This document shows positions 15,451 to 27,126 of a DNA stretch of 64,000 nucleotides, piece by piece. The first letter of the stretch is position 1; the number at the start of each line of letters is the position of its first letter. Origin of the DNA: a marine group bacterium Sva0996 bin134 (lineage in GTDB: Bacteria; Actinomycetota; Acidimicrobiia; Acidimicrobiales; Bin134); assembly GCA_002239105.1 (NCBI GenBank), contig MPNQ01000002.1, positions 62,001 to 126,000 of the forward strand, read 5' to 3'. The notes under the pieces were generated by a model that searched no databases, was not told where the DNA came from, and saw only the letters and a program-made list of their open reading frames with translations. Position numbers and translations under genes: made by a program.

Positions 15451-17121
15451 ATGACTCAGTATTACGACGAGTACTCGCCTACTTACGCGGATCGAACGAG
15501 GTGGAGTTCGCCTCGGGTGCTCCGGGATCGAGCGGCTCGGCATCCCCACCGCACGTATCTCGACGTGCCGTGGTCTGGCGAGTCGTACACGTTTGCCGAG
15601 ACTCTCGATCTAGCCGAGCGCGTCGGTTCGGGAATGCTGGCTGCTGGGGCCCAACTGGGCGACCGGGTTCTGATCATGATCCCGAATTCCTCCGCCTACA
15701 TCCTCGGGTGGCTGGGTTCATCGGTGGCCGGCCTGGTGGAAGTGCCGATCAACACGGCCTATCGAGGATCGTTTCTGGCCCACCAGATCCGGACTACAGA
15801 GCCGGTGCTGGCCGTCATCGCGCCCGAGTTCGTGGAGCGCATCGTCGATGTCGGAGACGCGGTTACGTCCATCCGGCACTACTTCGTGGTCGGAGAAGAT
15901 GTTGAGGTTGCGGCCGGGATCTCCCAACTGGCGGCCGCCGGCTACCAAGCCAGCCCCTGGACCTCGCTTATCAACGCGGCAAAAGCCGAGTTGCCCGATG
16001 TGGAGGCTCGCGAGCTCGGCTCGATCTTCTTCACGTCGGGCACGACCGGGCTGTCGAAGGGCGTGATGATGCCGCACGCCCACATGCACCTGTTCGCTGA
16101 CCAGTGCGTGTCGTTGACCCGGCTGACCGAAGCCGACACCTACTTGTCGGTGGGCCCGCTGTTCCACGGCAACTCGCAGTTTCTGGCGGCCTACCCGGCG
16201 CTGATCGCCGGCGCCCGCTACGTGTTGCACGAGCGCTTCAGCGCATCAGAATGGATCGACCAGATCCGAGCAGCCCGAGCGACGGTCACCAACTTTGTCG
16301 GCGTGATGATGGACTTTGTCTGGCAACAGGAACCCCGGCCCGACGATTCCACCAACGACTTGCGCTGCATCTTTGCGGCACCGACGGCCAGCTCCATCCT
16401 CGACCAGTTCAAAGATCGCTTCGGCGTGGAGGCCTTCGTCGAGGTGTTTGGCCTCACCGAGACCTGCATGCCGATCCTCACTCCCTATGGAGGAGACCGT
16501 CCCCCAGGTGCCGCCGGGCTCCTCAACGCCGACTGGTTCGACATTCGCCTGGTGCACTCCGATACCGACGAGGAGGTGCCGGTTGGCGAGGTGGGCGAGC
16601 TAATAGTCAGGGGCCGGTACCCGTGGACCACCTGCCAAGGGTATTTCGGAATGCCCGACAAGACGACCGAAGCTTTCAAAAACCTGTGGTTCCATACCGG
16701 CGACGGGCTCCGCCGCGACGATGACGGCTGGTACTACTTCGTGGATCGCCTGAAGGACGCCATCCGGCGGCGGGGCGAGAACATCTCGTCGTACGAGGTC
16801 GAACAGGGTCTGGTCTCCCATCCGGCCCTTGCCGAAGTCGCCGCCATCGGCGTCCCCGCCGACCAGGAAGCCGGCGAGGATGAGGTGATGGTGTTTATGG
16901 TGCCCGAGCCGGGCGCCGAGATCAGCACACAGGAGATCTGGGCTTACGCCGATAAACAGCTGCCGGCCTTTGCTGTGCCCCGCTATCTCCGCGTGATCGA
17001 CGAACTGCCTAAGACACCGTCGGAAAAGGTCCGCAAGATGGTTTTGCGCGAGCAGGGCGTGGATGACCAAACCCACGACCGCGGCCCCCAGCCTCGCCGC
17101 AAGAGGGCTGCGAAGAGCTGA
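15451..17121 (+). CDS. AMP-forming acyl-CoA ligase
   Basis: The 556-residue enzyme belongs to the ANL superfamily. The P-loop-like motif IFFTSGTTGLSKGVMMPH lies near residues 190-207, EVFGLTETCMP near 334, the adenosine-contacting WFHTGDGLRRDDDGWYYFVD near 410-430, and RRRGENISSYEVE marks the hinge. The C-terminal lysine for adenylation is in PKTPSEKVRK. It activates a carboxylic acid to its CoA thioester using ATP; specificity is unknown. Length is typical. It is convergent with an acyl-CoA dehydrogenase gene, a sensible functional neighbour. Confidence 0.9.
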   Translation: MTQYYDEYSPTYADRTRWSSPRVLRDRAARHPHRTYLDVPWSGESYTFAETLDLAERVGSGMLAAGAQLGDRVLIMIPNSSAYILGWLGSSVAGLVEVPINTAYRGSFLAHQIRTTEPVLAVIAPEFVERIVDVGDAVTSIRHYFVVGEDVEVAAGISQLAAAGYQASPWTSLINAAKAELPDVEARELGSIFFTSGTTGLSKGVMMPHAHMHLFADQCVSLTRLTEADTYLSVGPLFHGNSQFLAAYPALIAGARYVLHERFSASEWIDQIRAARATVTNFVGVMMDFVWQQEPRPDDSTNDLRCIFAAPTASSILDQFKDRFGVEAFVEVFGLTETCMPILTPYGGDRPPGAAGLLNADWFDIRLVHSDTDEEVPVGEVGELIVRGRYPWTTCQGYFGMPDKTTEAFKNLWFHTGDGLRRDDDGWYYFVDRLKDAIRRRGENISSYEVEQGLVSHPALAEVAAIGVPADQEAGEDEVMVFMVPEPGAEISTQEIWAYADKQLPAFAVPRYLRVIDELPKTPSEKVRKMVLREQGVDDQTHDRGPQPRRKRAAKS

Positions 17122-17149
17122 TCTCGGAGCACACCCGGTGCTTGCTAAC

Positions 17150-18256
17150 TCAGCGGGGCTCGCGCGGCAAGCCCAACACCCGTTCGCCCAGGATGTTGCG
17201 CATGACGTTGGAGGTGCCGCCAGCGATGGTGTACGAGGAGGCGTAGCAGATGCCCTTTGTCCACTGATCGTCGAGCAGGGCCGCCGGGCCGAGAGAAGCA
17301 GCGGCAAACCGGGCTACCCGCTGCTCGTGTTCGGTGCAGAACGCCTTGGTGGCCGCGCTGAAGCCGGCTGGGGCCTGGCCGAGAGCTTCCCGATATACAA
17401 GCAGGCGGCCCACCCGGTACTCGCTCTCCAGCTGGGCTATCTCCTGGCGGGCCCGAGGATCAGTTCGGTCGGATAGCAAACGGGCATGCAAGAACAGCGC
17501 CCGATTGGACACCAGGCGGTCGATACCCCCCCGCTCGTGAGCCAGCTGCGCCATGGTCTGTTTGAAGGCGTCCCCCTCGGTGCCCACCAGGTTCTCGGCT
17601 GGCACCCGCACGCCGGTGAAGTAGATCTCGCAGAAGTGCCGATTGGCGATCATGTCGGTGATCGGGCGCACCTCGATGCCCGGGGTGTCCATGGGCACGA
17701 TGATCTCGCTCACCCCGCGATGGGGCGGGCCCTCGTCGTCGGTGCGGCAGATCAGGTAGCAGTAGTCGGCCACGTGTCCGAAGCTGGTCCAGATCTTTTG
17801 GCCGTCGATCAAGAAATCGGAGCCGTCCCGCACCGCCCGGGTGGAGATGGAGGCCAGATCTGAGCCGGCGTCGGGTTCGCTCATCCCGATGCACCAAGTG
17901 CTCTCCCCCGACAGCATCCGGGGCAAGAACTCCGCCTTCTGCTGCTCAGTGCCGTAGGCGATCAGCGTTGGTCCCATCTGGCGGTCGGCGAACCACATGG
18001 CCGCCACTGGCGCCCCGGCGCTGATCATCTCCTCGGCCACGATCAGCCGCTCGATGGGCGGGCGGGCCTGTCCCCCGTATTCGGTGGGCCATCCCATGCC
18101 GATCCAGCCCTCATCAGCCATTACCCGGGCGAACTCCTTGGAGTAGCCGTTTATCCACGAGTCGTTGTGGCGCCCGAAGCGTGCCACTCCCTCAGCGGCA
18201 ACCGCCCGCGCTCGGTCGCGCAGTTCAAGCAGTCCGGGGCTGAGTGCGAAATCCAA
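17150..18256 (-). CDS. Acyl-CoA dehydrogenase
   Basis: The 368-residue flavoprotein has the N-terminal helical domain (GMGWPTEYGGQARPPIERL), the FAD/substrate segment STWCIGMSEPDAGSDLASIS, the beta-domain DGQKIWTSFGHVADYCY, and the C-terminal helical domain ending GGTSNVMRNILGERVLGLPR. It would introduce a double bond at the alpha-beta position of an acyl-CoA, passing electrons to ETF. The usual catalytic EGT triad reads GGT, so either the base sits elsewhere or a partner subunit supplies it, as in heteromeric actinobacterial FadE enzymes. It starts at TTG, 21 nt after secG. Confidence 0.92.
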   Translation of the reverse strand: MDFALSPGLLELRDRARAVAAEGVARFGRHNDSWINGYSKEFARVMADEGWIGMGWPTEYGGQARPPIERLIVAEEMISAGAPVAAMWFADRQMGPTLIAYGTEQQKAEFLPRMLSGESTWCIGMSEPDAGSDLASISTRAVRDGSDFLIDGQKIWTSFGHVADYCYLICRTDDEGPPHRGVSEIIVPMDTPGIEVRPITDMIANRHFCEIYFTGVRVPAENLVGTEGDAFKQTMAQLAHERGGIDRLVSNRALFLHARLLSDRTDPRARQEIAQLESEYRVGRLLVYREALGQAPAGFSAATKAFCTEHEQRVARFAAASLGPAALLDDQWTKGICYASSYTIAGGTSNVMRNILGERVLGLPREPR

Positions 18257-18277
18257 GCGACAGCTATTGGCCCGCTA

Positions 18278-18511
18278 CTAGCTGGAATCCAGCAGCAAGG
18301 CCAGCGCCAGCGTGGAGAATGCAAAAATCAAAGCAGCCACAATGGTGAGCCGGTCGAGGTTCTTCTCGATGACCGTCGACCCGGCGGCCTGGGTGCCGAA
18401 TCCACCGCCGAACATGTCGGAGAGCCCGCCGCCCCGGCCGCTGTGCAGCAGCACCAAGAACAACAGCCCCAACGCGGAAATCACGTCGATCACCACAAGC
18501 ACGATGGTCAC
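18278..18511 (-). CDS. secG: Preprotein translocase subunit SecG
   Basis: A 77-residue protein with two membrane helices (VTIVLVVIDVISALGLLFLV and TIVAALIFAFSTLALALLL) joined by the diagnostic glycine-rich loop HSGRGGGLSDMFGGGFGTQA. It assists SecYE in protein export. The start is taken at GTG 18511, directly before the first helix; an upstream extension in the same frame is non-typical. In many actinobacteria secG directly follows tpiA; here two opposite-strand genes lie between them. Confidence 0.93.
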   Translation of the reverse strand: MTIVLVVIDVISALGLLFLVLLHSGRGGGLSDMFGGGFGTQAAGSTVIEKNLDRLTIVAALIFAFSTLALALLLDSS

Positions 18512-18613
18512 AGCGGTGAATTCTACCCGCTGCACTCCTCTGCTGACCCACCCAGCACCCATTGCCGGGCGGTCCACATTTCGGGGCTCTCAACTCGTTA
18601 CCCTGACCCGATA

Positions 18614-19624
18614 ATGATGGGCGTTTTTCGCCGTTGCTGGAAGCAGGTCGGCGCAGTCAGGAGGTACATATTCTCTCCCCGCGGACTCGCGGTGCTCGCA
18701 CTCATCGCAGTTGGGTTTGTTCTGGGTGTCTTAGTCACCCAGGTGTGGATCTCAGACGGCTCCGACGGCGACAGTGCCAGCCGATCTTCTGCCGGCGCCG
18801 CCGAGCCGATAGCCACTGCCCTTCAATCCAGCATCGACTCGGGAGCCGCATCTGATTCAACGGAGAGCGCAAACGAGCAGCTCCCGACAGATTCGACCTC
18901 CTCGGAGTCCGATGGGAATCAGTCATCAACCACGCCAGGAGCCGGCGATGAGGCAACGGCCACGGTACCCAACGAGCCTCTTGAACCGGTTGTCGTCGTT
19001 TTAGACAGAGAGCCGCTGTCTTACGAAACGGCGTTGGCCATAGCTGCCGGCCTGGCCCCTCAGACCGTGTATCCCAGCGACTGTATGTCCCCGCTCCCCC
19101 GTCCCGACCTGCTTCCCAACGCCCCCCGGGCCTATCGCTTCGGCATCCACCAAGGCGTGGACTTCCTGTGCTTCTCGCCGGGCCGTCATGCGGTAGCCGC
19201 GCTCGACGGTCGAGTGGTACTGGCCGTCGGCGACTACCTAGACCCCGATCCCGACGATCGCGATGAGCTGCTGGAGGTGGCTGGCGACCTTGAGGCAACG
19301 CCACCCTTCACGCTCTTGTCGCTCTACGGCAACTATGTGGTGATCGACCACGGTGTAGTGCAGTTTGTCGGCCATGTGGTCACGCTCTACGCCCACCTTC
19401 ACGAAGTAGACCCCGACATCCGGGTCGGCCAAACGATCAGAGCGGGACAGCGAGTGGGAGAAATCGGAAACCGGGGAACCCACGCCGCGGCCAATGGTGA
19501 CTTCTACGTCGAACCCCATCTGCACTGGGAACTGCACATCAACGACCAGTACCTAGGTGCTGGCCTGACCGCGGAGCAGACCCGCGAGGTGTACACCACC
19601 CTGTTCTCGGAGGCTTTGGGCTAA
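18614..19624 (+). CDS. Membrane-anchored M23 (LytM)-type peptidase-like protein
   Basis: The 336-residue product has a membrane anchor at about residues 20-40 (GLAVLALIAVGFVLGVLVTQ), a Ser/Glu/Thr-rich linker to about residue 120, then an LytM-like domain. The metal ligands are recognisable: HxxxD in FGIHQGVDF and HxH in EPHLHWELHIN, with GxxGNRGTHA before. It probably acts on peptidoglycan outside the cell or as a LytM-type activator. ATG 18614 is preferred over a much longer frame that begins inside the dehydrogenase gene. It lies between secG and the monooxygenase gene and is divergent from secG. Confidence 0.8.
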   Translation: MMGVFRRCWKQVGAVRRYIFSPRGLAVLALIAVGFVLGVLVTQVWISDGSDGDSASRSSAGAAEPIATALQSSIDSGAASDSTESANEQLPTDSTSSESDGNQSSTTPGAGDEATATVPNEPLEPVVVVLDREPLSYETALAIAAGLAPQTVYPSDCMSPLPRPDLLPNAPRAYRFGIHQGVDFLCFSPGRHAVAALDGRVVLAVGDYLDPDPDDRDELLEVAGDLEATPPFTLLSLYGNYVVIDHGVVQFVGHVVTLYAHLHEVDPDIRVGQTIRAGQRVGEIGNRGTHAAANGDFYVEPHLHWELHINDQYLGAGLTAEQTREVYTTLFSEALG

Positions 19625-19677
19625 ACGCCCCTCTGAGGACTAAAGAAATCCAACTTGGCTCTGCCAAACTTCCGGGT

Positions 19678-21543
19678 ATGGATTCCGAGTTCATCAGACG
19701 AGCAGTGGAGCTGGCCGATTTGGACGCGGTGCGGGTGGCGCTGTTCCACCACACCAACGATCCCGAGATCGAAGCGCTGCCCCGAGCCCTGGAGCTCGAC
19801 GACGACGAGCGTGAGTTGCTGGTCACCAAGACCGTGGCCTGGCTGGAGGAGAATGCCGGGCCGGGAATGCCCGAAGAGCCGCCGGTGGCCCGTCTTCGCC
19901 AGCTGATGAACCTGGCCACCAAGGAAGACATGCCCGATCTCGAGTTTGAGTCACGGCGCGATTTGATGGCCTTCAAGCCCTTCCCCTGGACCGTCGACTG
20001 GACCGACGGCAAGCCCGAGCTGCCCGAGGGCTTCCAAGTGGCGATTATCGGCAGCGGGTTTAGCGGCCTCGCTGCGGGCATCCAGATGGAACTGCTGGGG
20101 ATCCCCTACGTCATCCTCGAGCGCAGATCCGAGCCCGGCGGCACCTGGAGCCGGCACCGCTACCCCGACATCCGGGTGGACACCATCTCGATCACCTACG
20201 AGTTCGCCTTCGAAAAGAATTACCCGTGGCCCGAATATTTCGGCAAGGGCCAATTGGTGAGGGAATACCTGCTGCATATCTCGCGCAAGTACGGGATGTA
20301 CGACAACACCCGGTTCGACCACGACCTGACGCGGGCTACCTATGACGAGGACCGCGACGTCTGGCTGCTCGAAGCCGACACCCCCGATGGAATCGAAACC
20401 CTCGAGGCCAACGTGGTGATCAACGCGGTCGGCACATTCGCCAACCAGAGAGTCCCCAATTTCGAAGGTTTCGAGGACTTTTCCGGACCGGTCATCCATC
20501 CTTCGCAGTGGCCGGAAGATTTCGACTACCGCGGCCGCCGAATCGCCGTCATTGGCAACGGCTCGACCGGTGTTCAGCTGCTTTCTCCCGTCGCTGAGGA
20601 AGCAGAGGAGGTCTACGTATTCCAACGCTCCAAGCAGTGGATCAGCCCCCGTCCCAAATACGGCCAGCCCATCGAACCAGAGATTCGCTGGTTACTCGAT
20701 AATTTCCCGGGTTATTGGAACTGGTGGCGCTACATGGCCATCGCCGCGCTGTTCGCCACCCACAACTACCTCTACGCCGACGAGGAGTGGCAGGCGGCCG
20801 GTGGCCACTGGAACGAGGTGAATGACCAGCTGCGCGACTTCCTCACCAACTACATCCATGAGCAAACCGACAACCGCCCAGACCTCGTCGAAAAGCTGGT
20901 TCCCGACTACGCGCCCTTCTCCCGGCGCCCGGTGGTGGACAACGGATGGTATCGGGCGCTCACCCGCGACAACGTCGAGTTGGTTACCGACCCGATCTCC
21001 CGGTTTACCCCGGAGGGCATCGAGACCGAAGACGGCAACATCCGCGAGGTCGACGCCGTCATCAGCGCCATTGGCTTCGATGTCGTCCAATTCCTGTGGC
21101 CAGCCGACTACTTCGGCCGTGATGGGCTCAACGTGCACGACTTCTGGTCCAAGGACGGCCCCCGCGCCTACCTCAGCATGATGGTGCCGAACTATCCGAA
21201 CATGTTCATGCTCTACGGCCCGAACTCCCAGCCCCTGTCGGGCGGCACCGGGCTACCCATCTGGTACCAAGTGTGGTCGGGGTACGCGGCCCAGCTGATC
21301 GTAAGGATGCTCGAAGAGGGCAAGACCAGCGTCGAGGTGACCATGGACGCCTATGAGCGCTACAACGAGGCTCTGGACAAGGAGGCCTCCAAGCTCCTCC
21401 TCATGCACGAGGAGGGGGCTCCGGACAAGAACTACTACCTCAACCAGACCCACAACCGGCTCCAAATGAGCGCCCCCTGGTACGGCCCGGAATACCACCG
21501 GCTGTGCACCGAGGTGGAGTGGGACGACCTCGAGATCACCTGA
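19678..21543 (+). CDS. Flavin-containing Baeyer-Villiger-type monooxygenase
   Basis: The 621-residue enzyme has an N-terminal extension of about 115 residues, then the FAD site IIGSGFSGLAAG (from residue 123), the ERRSEPGGTWSRHRYP block, the BVMO fingerprint FxGxxxHxxxW (FSGPVIHPSQW), and a second Rossmann motif IGNGSTGVQ for NADPH. It would insert oxygen into a ketone or aldehyde to give an ester or lactone. The N-terminal extension is found in larger BVMOs such as the steroid and cyclododecanone types, which fits the terpenoid/steroid flavour of the region; the substrate is unknown. Confidence 0.9.
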   Translation: MDSEFIRRAVELADLDAVRVALFHHTNDPEIEALPRALELDDDERELLVTKTVAWLEENAGPGMPEEPPVARLRQLMNLATKEDMPDLEFESRRDLMAFKPFPWTVDWTDGKPELPEGFQVAIIGSGFSGLAAGIQMELLGIPYVILERRSEPGGTWSRHRYPDIRVDTISITYEFAFEKNYPWPEYFGKGQLVREYLLHISRKYGMYDNTRFDHDLTRATYDEDRDVWLLEADTPDGIETLEANVVINAVGTFANQRVPNFEGFEDFSGPVIHPSQWPEDFDYRGRRIAVIGNGSTGVQLLSPVAEEAEEVYVFQRSKQWISPRPKYGQPIEPEIRWLLDNFPGYWNWWRYMAIAALFATHNYLYADEEWQAAGGHWNEVNDQLRDFLTNYIHEQTDNRPDLVEKLVPDYAPFSRRPVVDNGWYRALTRDNVELVTDPISRFTPEGIETEDGNIREVDAVISAIGFDVVQFLWPADYFGRDGLNVHDFWSKDGPRAYLSMMVPNYPNMFMLYGPNSQPLSGGTGLPIWYQVWSGYAAQLIVRMLEEGKTSVEVTMDAYERYNEALDKEASKLLLMHEEGAPDKNYYLNQTHNRLQMSAPWYGPEYHRLCTEVEWDDLEIT

Positions 21544-21593
21544 CCACCTTCGAGCTGGCGACCGCCCTCAGGGGCGCAACATTTGTATTGCTG

Positions 21594-22362
<769 letters not shown>

Positions 22363-22370
<8 letters not shown>

Positions 22371-23493
22371 TGCGGTTCTCCTCATGTGAGCCAACGGATT
22401 CTCTCAGTGCTCGAAGCCCGGGCAGGTCACCCTGCTCGATCAATTCCAACGACGCGCCGCCCCCGGTGGACACGTGATCCATCTCTCGGTCCAGCCCGAA
22501 CTGGCGGACGGCAGCGGCGCTGTCGCCCCCACCCACCACGGTGAATGCCCGGCTCCCGGCAAGAGCTTGAGCCACCACCTTGGTTCCCGCCGCGAACCGA
22601 GGGTCTTCGAACAGCCCCATGGGTCCGTTCCACAGCACGGTGCCGGCTTCAGAGATGAGATCGCTGAACTCGGCCGCGGTGCCCGGGCCGATGTCCAGCC
22701 CTTTCCAGTCAGGCCGTAAATCTACCCCGGCCTGTACCACCCGCTCCCCCGGCGCCAACGCGGTGATGTCGGAGGGAAGACGGATGGGAGCCCCCGAACT
22801 CAGCAGTCGGCCACAGGCCTCTATCTGGTCTGGTTGCAGCAGCGAGTCGCCCACGCTGTGGCCCATAGCGGCCAGAAAGGTGAAGCACATGCCTCCGCCG
22901 ATCACCACCTCATCGGCGGTCTCCAGCAGCGCGTCGATCACCCCCAGCTTGTCGCTGACCTTAGCCCCGCCCAGAACGGCGACGAACGGCCTCTTTGGTT
23001 TGGCCCGTAGCCCGAGCAGCACTTCGGCCTCCTTGGCTAGCAGGCGACCCGCTGCGCTGGGCAGATAGCCAGGCGGCCCCACGATGGAGGCGTGGGCTCG
23101 GTGAGACGCCCCGAAGGCATCGTTCACATAGCCATCGCAGCCTTCGACCAACTGCTGCACTAGGCAGTCGTCGTTGCCGGTCTCCCCCGGGTCGAAGCGC
23201 AGGTTCTCCAGCAGTTCCACGCCGGGGGCAAGTTCGCTCAGCCGAGCCTGGACGGGGGCAAGTGAGCACCGGGGATCGGGCTTGCCGTCGGGGCGACCCA
23301 AGTGGCTGCACGCCACAACCGCAGCTCCCTGCTGAGTCAACCACCGGATGGTGGGCAGCGCCGCTTTGATGCGGAAGTCGTCGGCGATCTGGCTGCTGGT
23401 GTCGAGCGGAACGTTGAAGTCAGCGCGCAGCAGTATTCGCCGGCCTTCCAGCCCGCCCAGGGCATCGCTTAGCGTTTCGAGAGTGGGCAGCAC
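22363..23493 (-). CDS. pgk: Phosphoglycerate kinase
   Basis: The roughly 376-residue enzyme shows RILLRADFNVPLD near the N-terminus, the substrate loop CSHLGRPDGKPD, FVAVLGGAKVSDK, and the C-terminal nucleotide region VVGGGDSAAAV with STGGGASLELI. It makes ATP in glycolysis from 1,3-bisphosphoglycerate. The start is taken as GTG 23493, just after the gap stop codon; the open frame continues upstream into gap but is unlike Pgk. It overlaps tpiA. Confidence 0.95.
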
Positions 23494-23501
23494 CTCGGTG
23501 C

Positions 23502-24512
<1,011 letters not shown>

Positions 24513-24612
24513 GCGGCTGACACTAACGAACGACCCGGCACATTCTGATGATGGGGCCTACGAAATTGCCTAAACGAGGCCGAACTCACAGTCTTGGCCT
24601 TGAAGATGGGTT

Positions 24613-25389
24613 CTAGCGCACGTTTCCCTGTCCGCCGTCGACGGGGATGAGCTGGCCGGTGATGAACCGGGACGCATCCGAGGCCAAAAACACCATCACC
24701 GGCCCGAGGTCACGATCGGGGTCGCCGTATTCCTGGCCCAACGCGATGCTGTGGATGTTCCGCCAGAATTTCTCGGTTCGCTCCTCGTCGGTGGCCTGAT
24801 CCCAAGATGCCTGGAACATAGGAGTCCTGATGGCGGGAAGAACGGCGTTCACCCGCACGCCGTCGGCCCCCCAATCGCCCGCCGCCGTGCGGGTCCAGGC
24901 GTGTACCGCGCCCTTGGACGCCGAATAGGCCGCAGCCAGCGGCTCGGCCCGCTGGCCGGAGATTGACCCGAAATTGATGATGGCCCCGCCCCCGGCAGCC
25001 TTGAGCCGCTGGTAGGCCGCCTGGTTGGTCAGCACGGTACCCCGAACGTTCACCTCAAATATTCGGTCCCACGCACCTACGGTGACCTCTCCTGGCGTGG
25101 ACGCGGCATGGATGGCAGCCGGGTGCGCCAGCGCATCCAACCCGCCCAGAAGGTCGTCGGCCTCCGAAAACGCTGCCTCCACCCGAACGCCATCGGCGAC
25201 GTCAACTGAGACATACGCAATTTCCCCGGGCCCTCCCGCCGCCGCATCAGCACAGACCGCCCGTCCCGCTTCGTCGGCAATATCCATCCCCACCACATGG
25301 GCCCCCGCCTTCACATAGGCCCGCACCGTCGCCGCCCCCATCCCACTCGCACAGCCGGTGACGATGATCCTCTTGCCTGCTAAATCCAC
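24613..25389 (-). CDS. Short-chain dehydrogenase/reductase
   Basis: The 258-residue classical SDR has the cofactor motif VTGCASGMGAAT, then DALAHPAA in place of the NNAG-like segment, the catalytic Ser in FGSISGQ and YSASK (Tyr-Lys). It ends FITGQLIPVDGGQG, typical of the FabG-like group. NAD(H) is favoured because an aspartate (GMDIAD) ends the second strand. It oxidises or reduces an unknown alcohol/ketone. The start is GTG 25389. Confidence 0.9.
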   Translation of the reverse strand: MDLAGKRIIVTGCASGMGAATVRAYVKAGAHVVGMDIADEAGRAVCADAAAGGPGEIAYVSVDVADGVRVEAAFSEADDLLGGLDALAHPAAIHAASTPGEVTVGAWDRIFEVNVRGTVLTNQAAYQRLKAAGGGAIINFGSISGQRAEPLAAAYSASKGAVHAWTRTAAGDWGADGVRVNAVLPAIRTPMFQASWDQATDEERTEKFWRNIHSIALGQEYGDPDRDLGPVMVFLASDASRFITGQLIPVDGGQGNVR

Positions 25390-25595
25390 AACGCCTTCCC
25401 CTCATCTCTCTCCCCAAGCTCAATCGGCTCGATGACGCAACAACCTACTGAGAACTCAGCTGGCAGGAATCACTATTCGCTTTCAAATCGAAGGTGTGCC
25501 TAATCGCCGGCGTGGGAGTACGTTGCCGGGGTGAATGAGGTGTTCTTGGAGGGCTTGGACGGCAGGATTGCCTGGGCCTGAACTGGGGAGCGGCC

Positions 25596-27098
25596 GTGCG
25601 GATAATTGACCTGTTGGAGCGTGATGCGGCGCTCTATCCCCGGCGGATTGCGGTAGCGGTCCACGGAGGTCCTTCGGTTGCGTTCGCCGACCTGCGCGAC
25701 CGGGTTCGCCGGCTGGCGACCGGTCTCGAGGCCGCCGGAGTGGGCCGAGGCGATCGGGTGGGGCTCATGGCCGACAACGGGTTGGTCTTCTTTGACGTCT
25801 ATTTGGCGGTGGCCTATCTGGGCGCGGCGGCCGTGCCACTGAATACCCAACTAACCGACCCTGAACTGTCCTTCATCCTGTTGAATGCCGAACCCACCCT
25901 CACATTGGCGACCAGTGAATACGCCCAGCGGCTGAAGTCCGTCGGCAACACCGGCCCGGTGATCGACGCCGACGGCGATGCCTACGAAGACCTTCTGGCG
26001 TCAGAGCCGTTCACCGATCTGGATCGCGCTGTCGAAGACGACATCGCTTTGATCATCTACACCAGCGGCACTACCGGGCGGCCGAAGGGGGTGTGCCTCA
26101 CCCAGCGGGGGCTGGCGTTCAACGGGCTCACCATGGCGCTGGTCCAGCGGTTCCAGCCCGATGACGTGTTTCTGTCGACCACGCCTCTGTACCACGCGGC
26201 CACCGGCACTCGGGTGTGCTCCATGCTGGCCGACGGCCAGACCCATGTCGTGCTGCGCTCTTTCTCGCCGGAGTCGTTCTTCGCCGCCGTTGCCGAGCAC
26301 CGAGTGACGATCTCGATCCTGGTCCCCGCCCAGTTGCGCCGCATCCTCGATCACCCCGGATTCGACAAGGCCGACCTCTTCAGCCTCCGCCTCATCGTCT
26401 ACGGCGCGGCCCCCACCGCCGGACCGCTCATCCGACAGGCCTACGAGCGCTTCGGGTGCGGGCTGTATCAGGGCTATGGCATCTCCGAGTGCGTCACCAA
26501 CCTCACCGGGCTGCTGCCCGAAGACCACGACAAGGCCATGGCCGGGCGTACTGAGCTATTGGACTCGTGCGGGCGCGTCGTGCCCGGCGTCCGGATCGAA
26601 CTCCACGACGACGATGGCACCCTCGTGCCCCCGGGAGAAGTGGGCGAGATCTGGGTGAAGAGCGAGAAGGTGATGGCCGGCTACTGGCGTGACCCGGCCC
26701 AGACTGCCGAGGCCCTGGTCGACGGATGGCTACGAACCGGGGACCTGGGTCGATTCGATGACGACGGCTACCTCTATATCGTGGGCCGGGCTAAGGACAT
26801 GCTCATCAGCGGCGGCGTCAACGTCTACCCCAGCGAGATCGAGGCCGTGCTCTATGACCACCCGGCTGTCGCCGAAGTGGCGGTGGTCGGTCGCCCCGAC
26901 CCCGAATGGGGCGAGCGCCCGGTGGCCTTCGTCGAGCTGCGACCGGCGGAATCGCTCGACGGATTGTCCGATTGGTGCCGCGACCGCCTGGCCAAGATCA
27001 AAGTCCCCGACGAGTTCATCGCCGTCGACACCTTCCCCCGCACCGTCACCGGCAAGATCCGCAAAGTCGAACTCCGAGAACACCTCGCCACCAACTGA
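25596..27098 (+). CDS. Fatty-acid or aryl acid CoA ligase (ANL family)
   Basis: The 500-residue adenylate-forming enzyme carries IIYTSGTTGRPKGVCLT (about 155-171), YQGYGISECVTN, the adenylate-contacting GWLRTGDLGRFDDDGYLYIV and the C-terminal catalytic lysine in PRTVTGKIRKVEL. The start is GTG 25596 with GGGGAG five bases upstream. It forms an acyl-AMP and then an acyl-CoA. It stands divergent from the SDR gene, at the head of the catabolic region, and may activate the substrate for genes downstream. Confidence 0.9.
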   Translation: MRIIDLLERDAALYPRRIAVAVHGGPSVAFADLRDRVRRLATGLEAAGVGRGDRVGLMADNGLVFFDVYLAVAYLGAAAVPLNTQLTDPELSFILLNAEPTLTLATSEYAQRLKSVGNTGPVIDADGDAYEDLLASEPFTDLDRAVEDDIALIIYTSGTTGRPKGVCLTQRGLAFNGLTMALVQRFQPDDVFLSTTPLYHAATGTRVCSMLADGQTHVVLRSFSPESFFAAVAEHRVTISILVPAQLRRILDHPGFDKADLFSLRLIVYGAAPTAGPLIRQAYERFGCGLYQGYGISECVTNLTGLLPEDHDKAMAGRTELLDSCGRVVPGVRIELHDDDGTLVPPGEVGEIWVKSEKVMAGYWRDPAQTAEALVDGWLRTGDLGRFDDDGYLYIVGRAKDMLISGGVNVYPSEIEAVLYDHPAVAEVAVVGRPDPEWGERPVAFVELRPAESLDGLSDWCRDRLAKIKVPDEFIAVDTFPRTVTGKIRKVELREHLATN

Positions 27099-27126
27099 CC
27101 AGCCAGTTGCGCCCAAGTGCGGTCCG

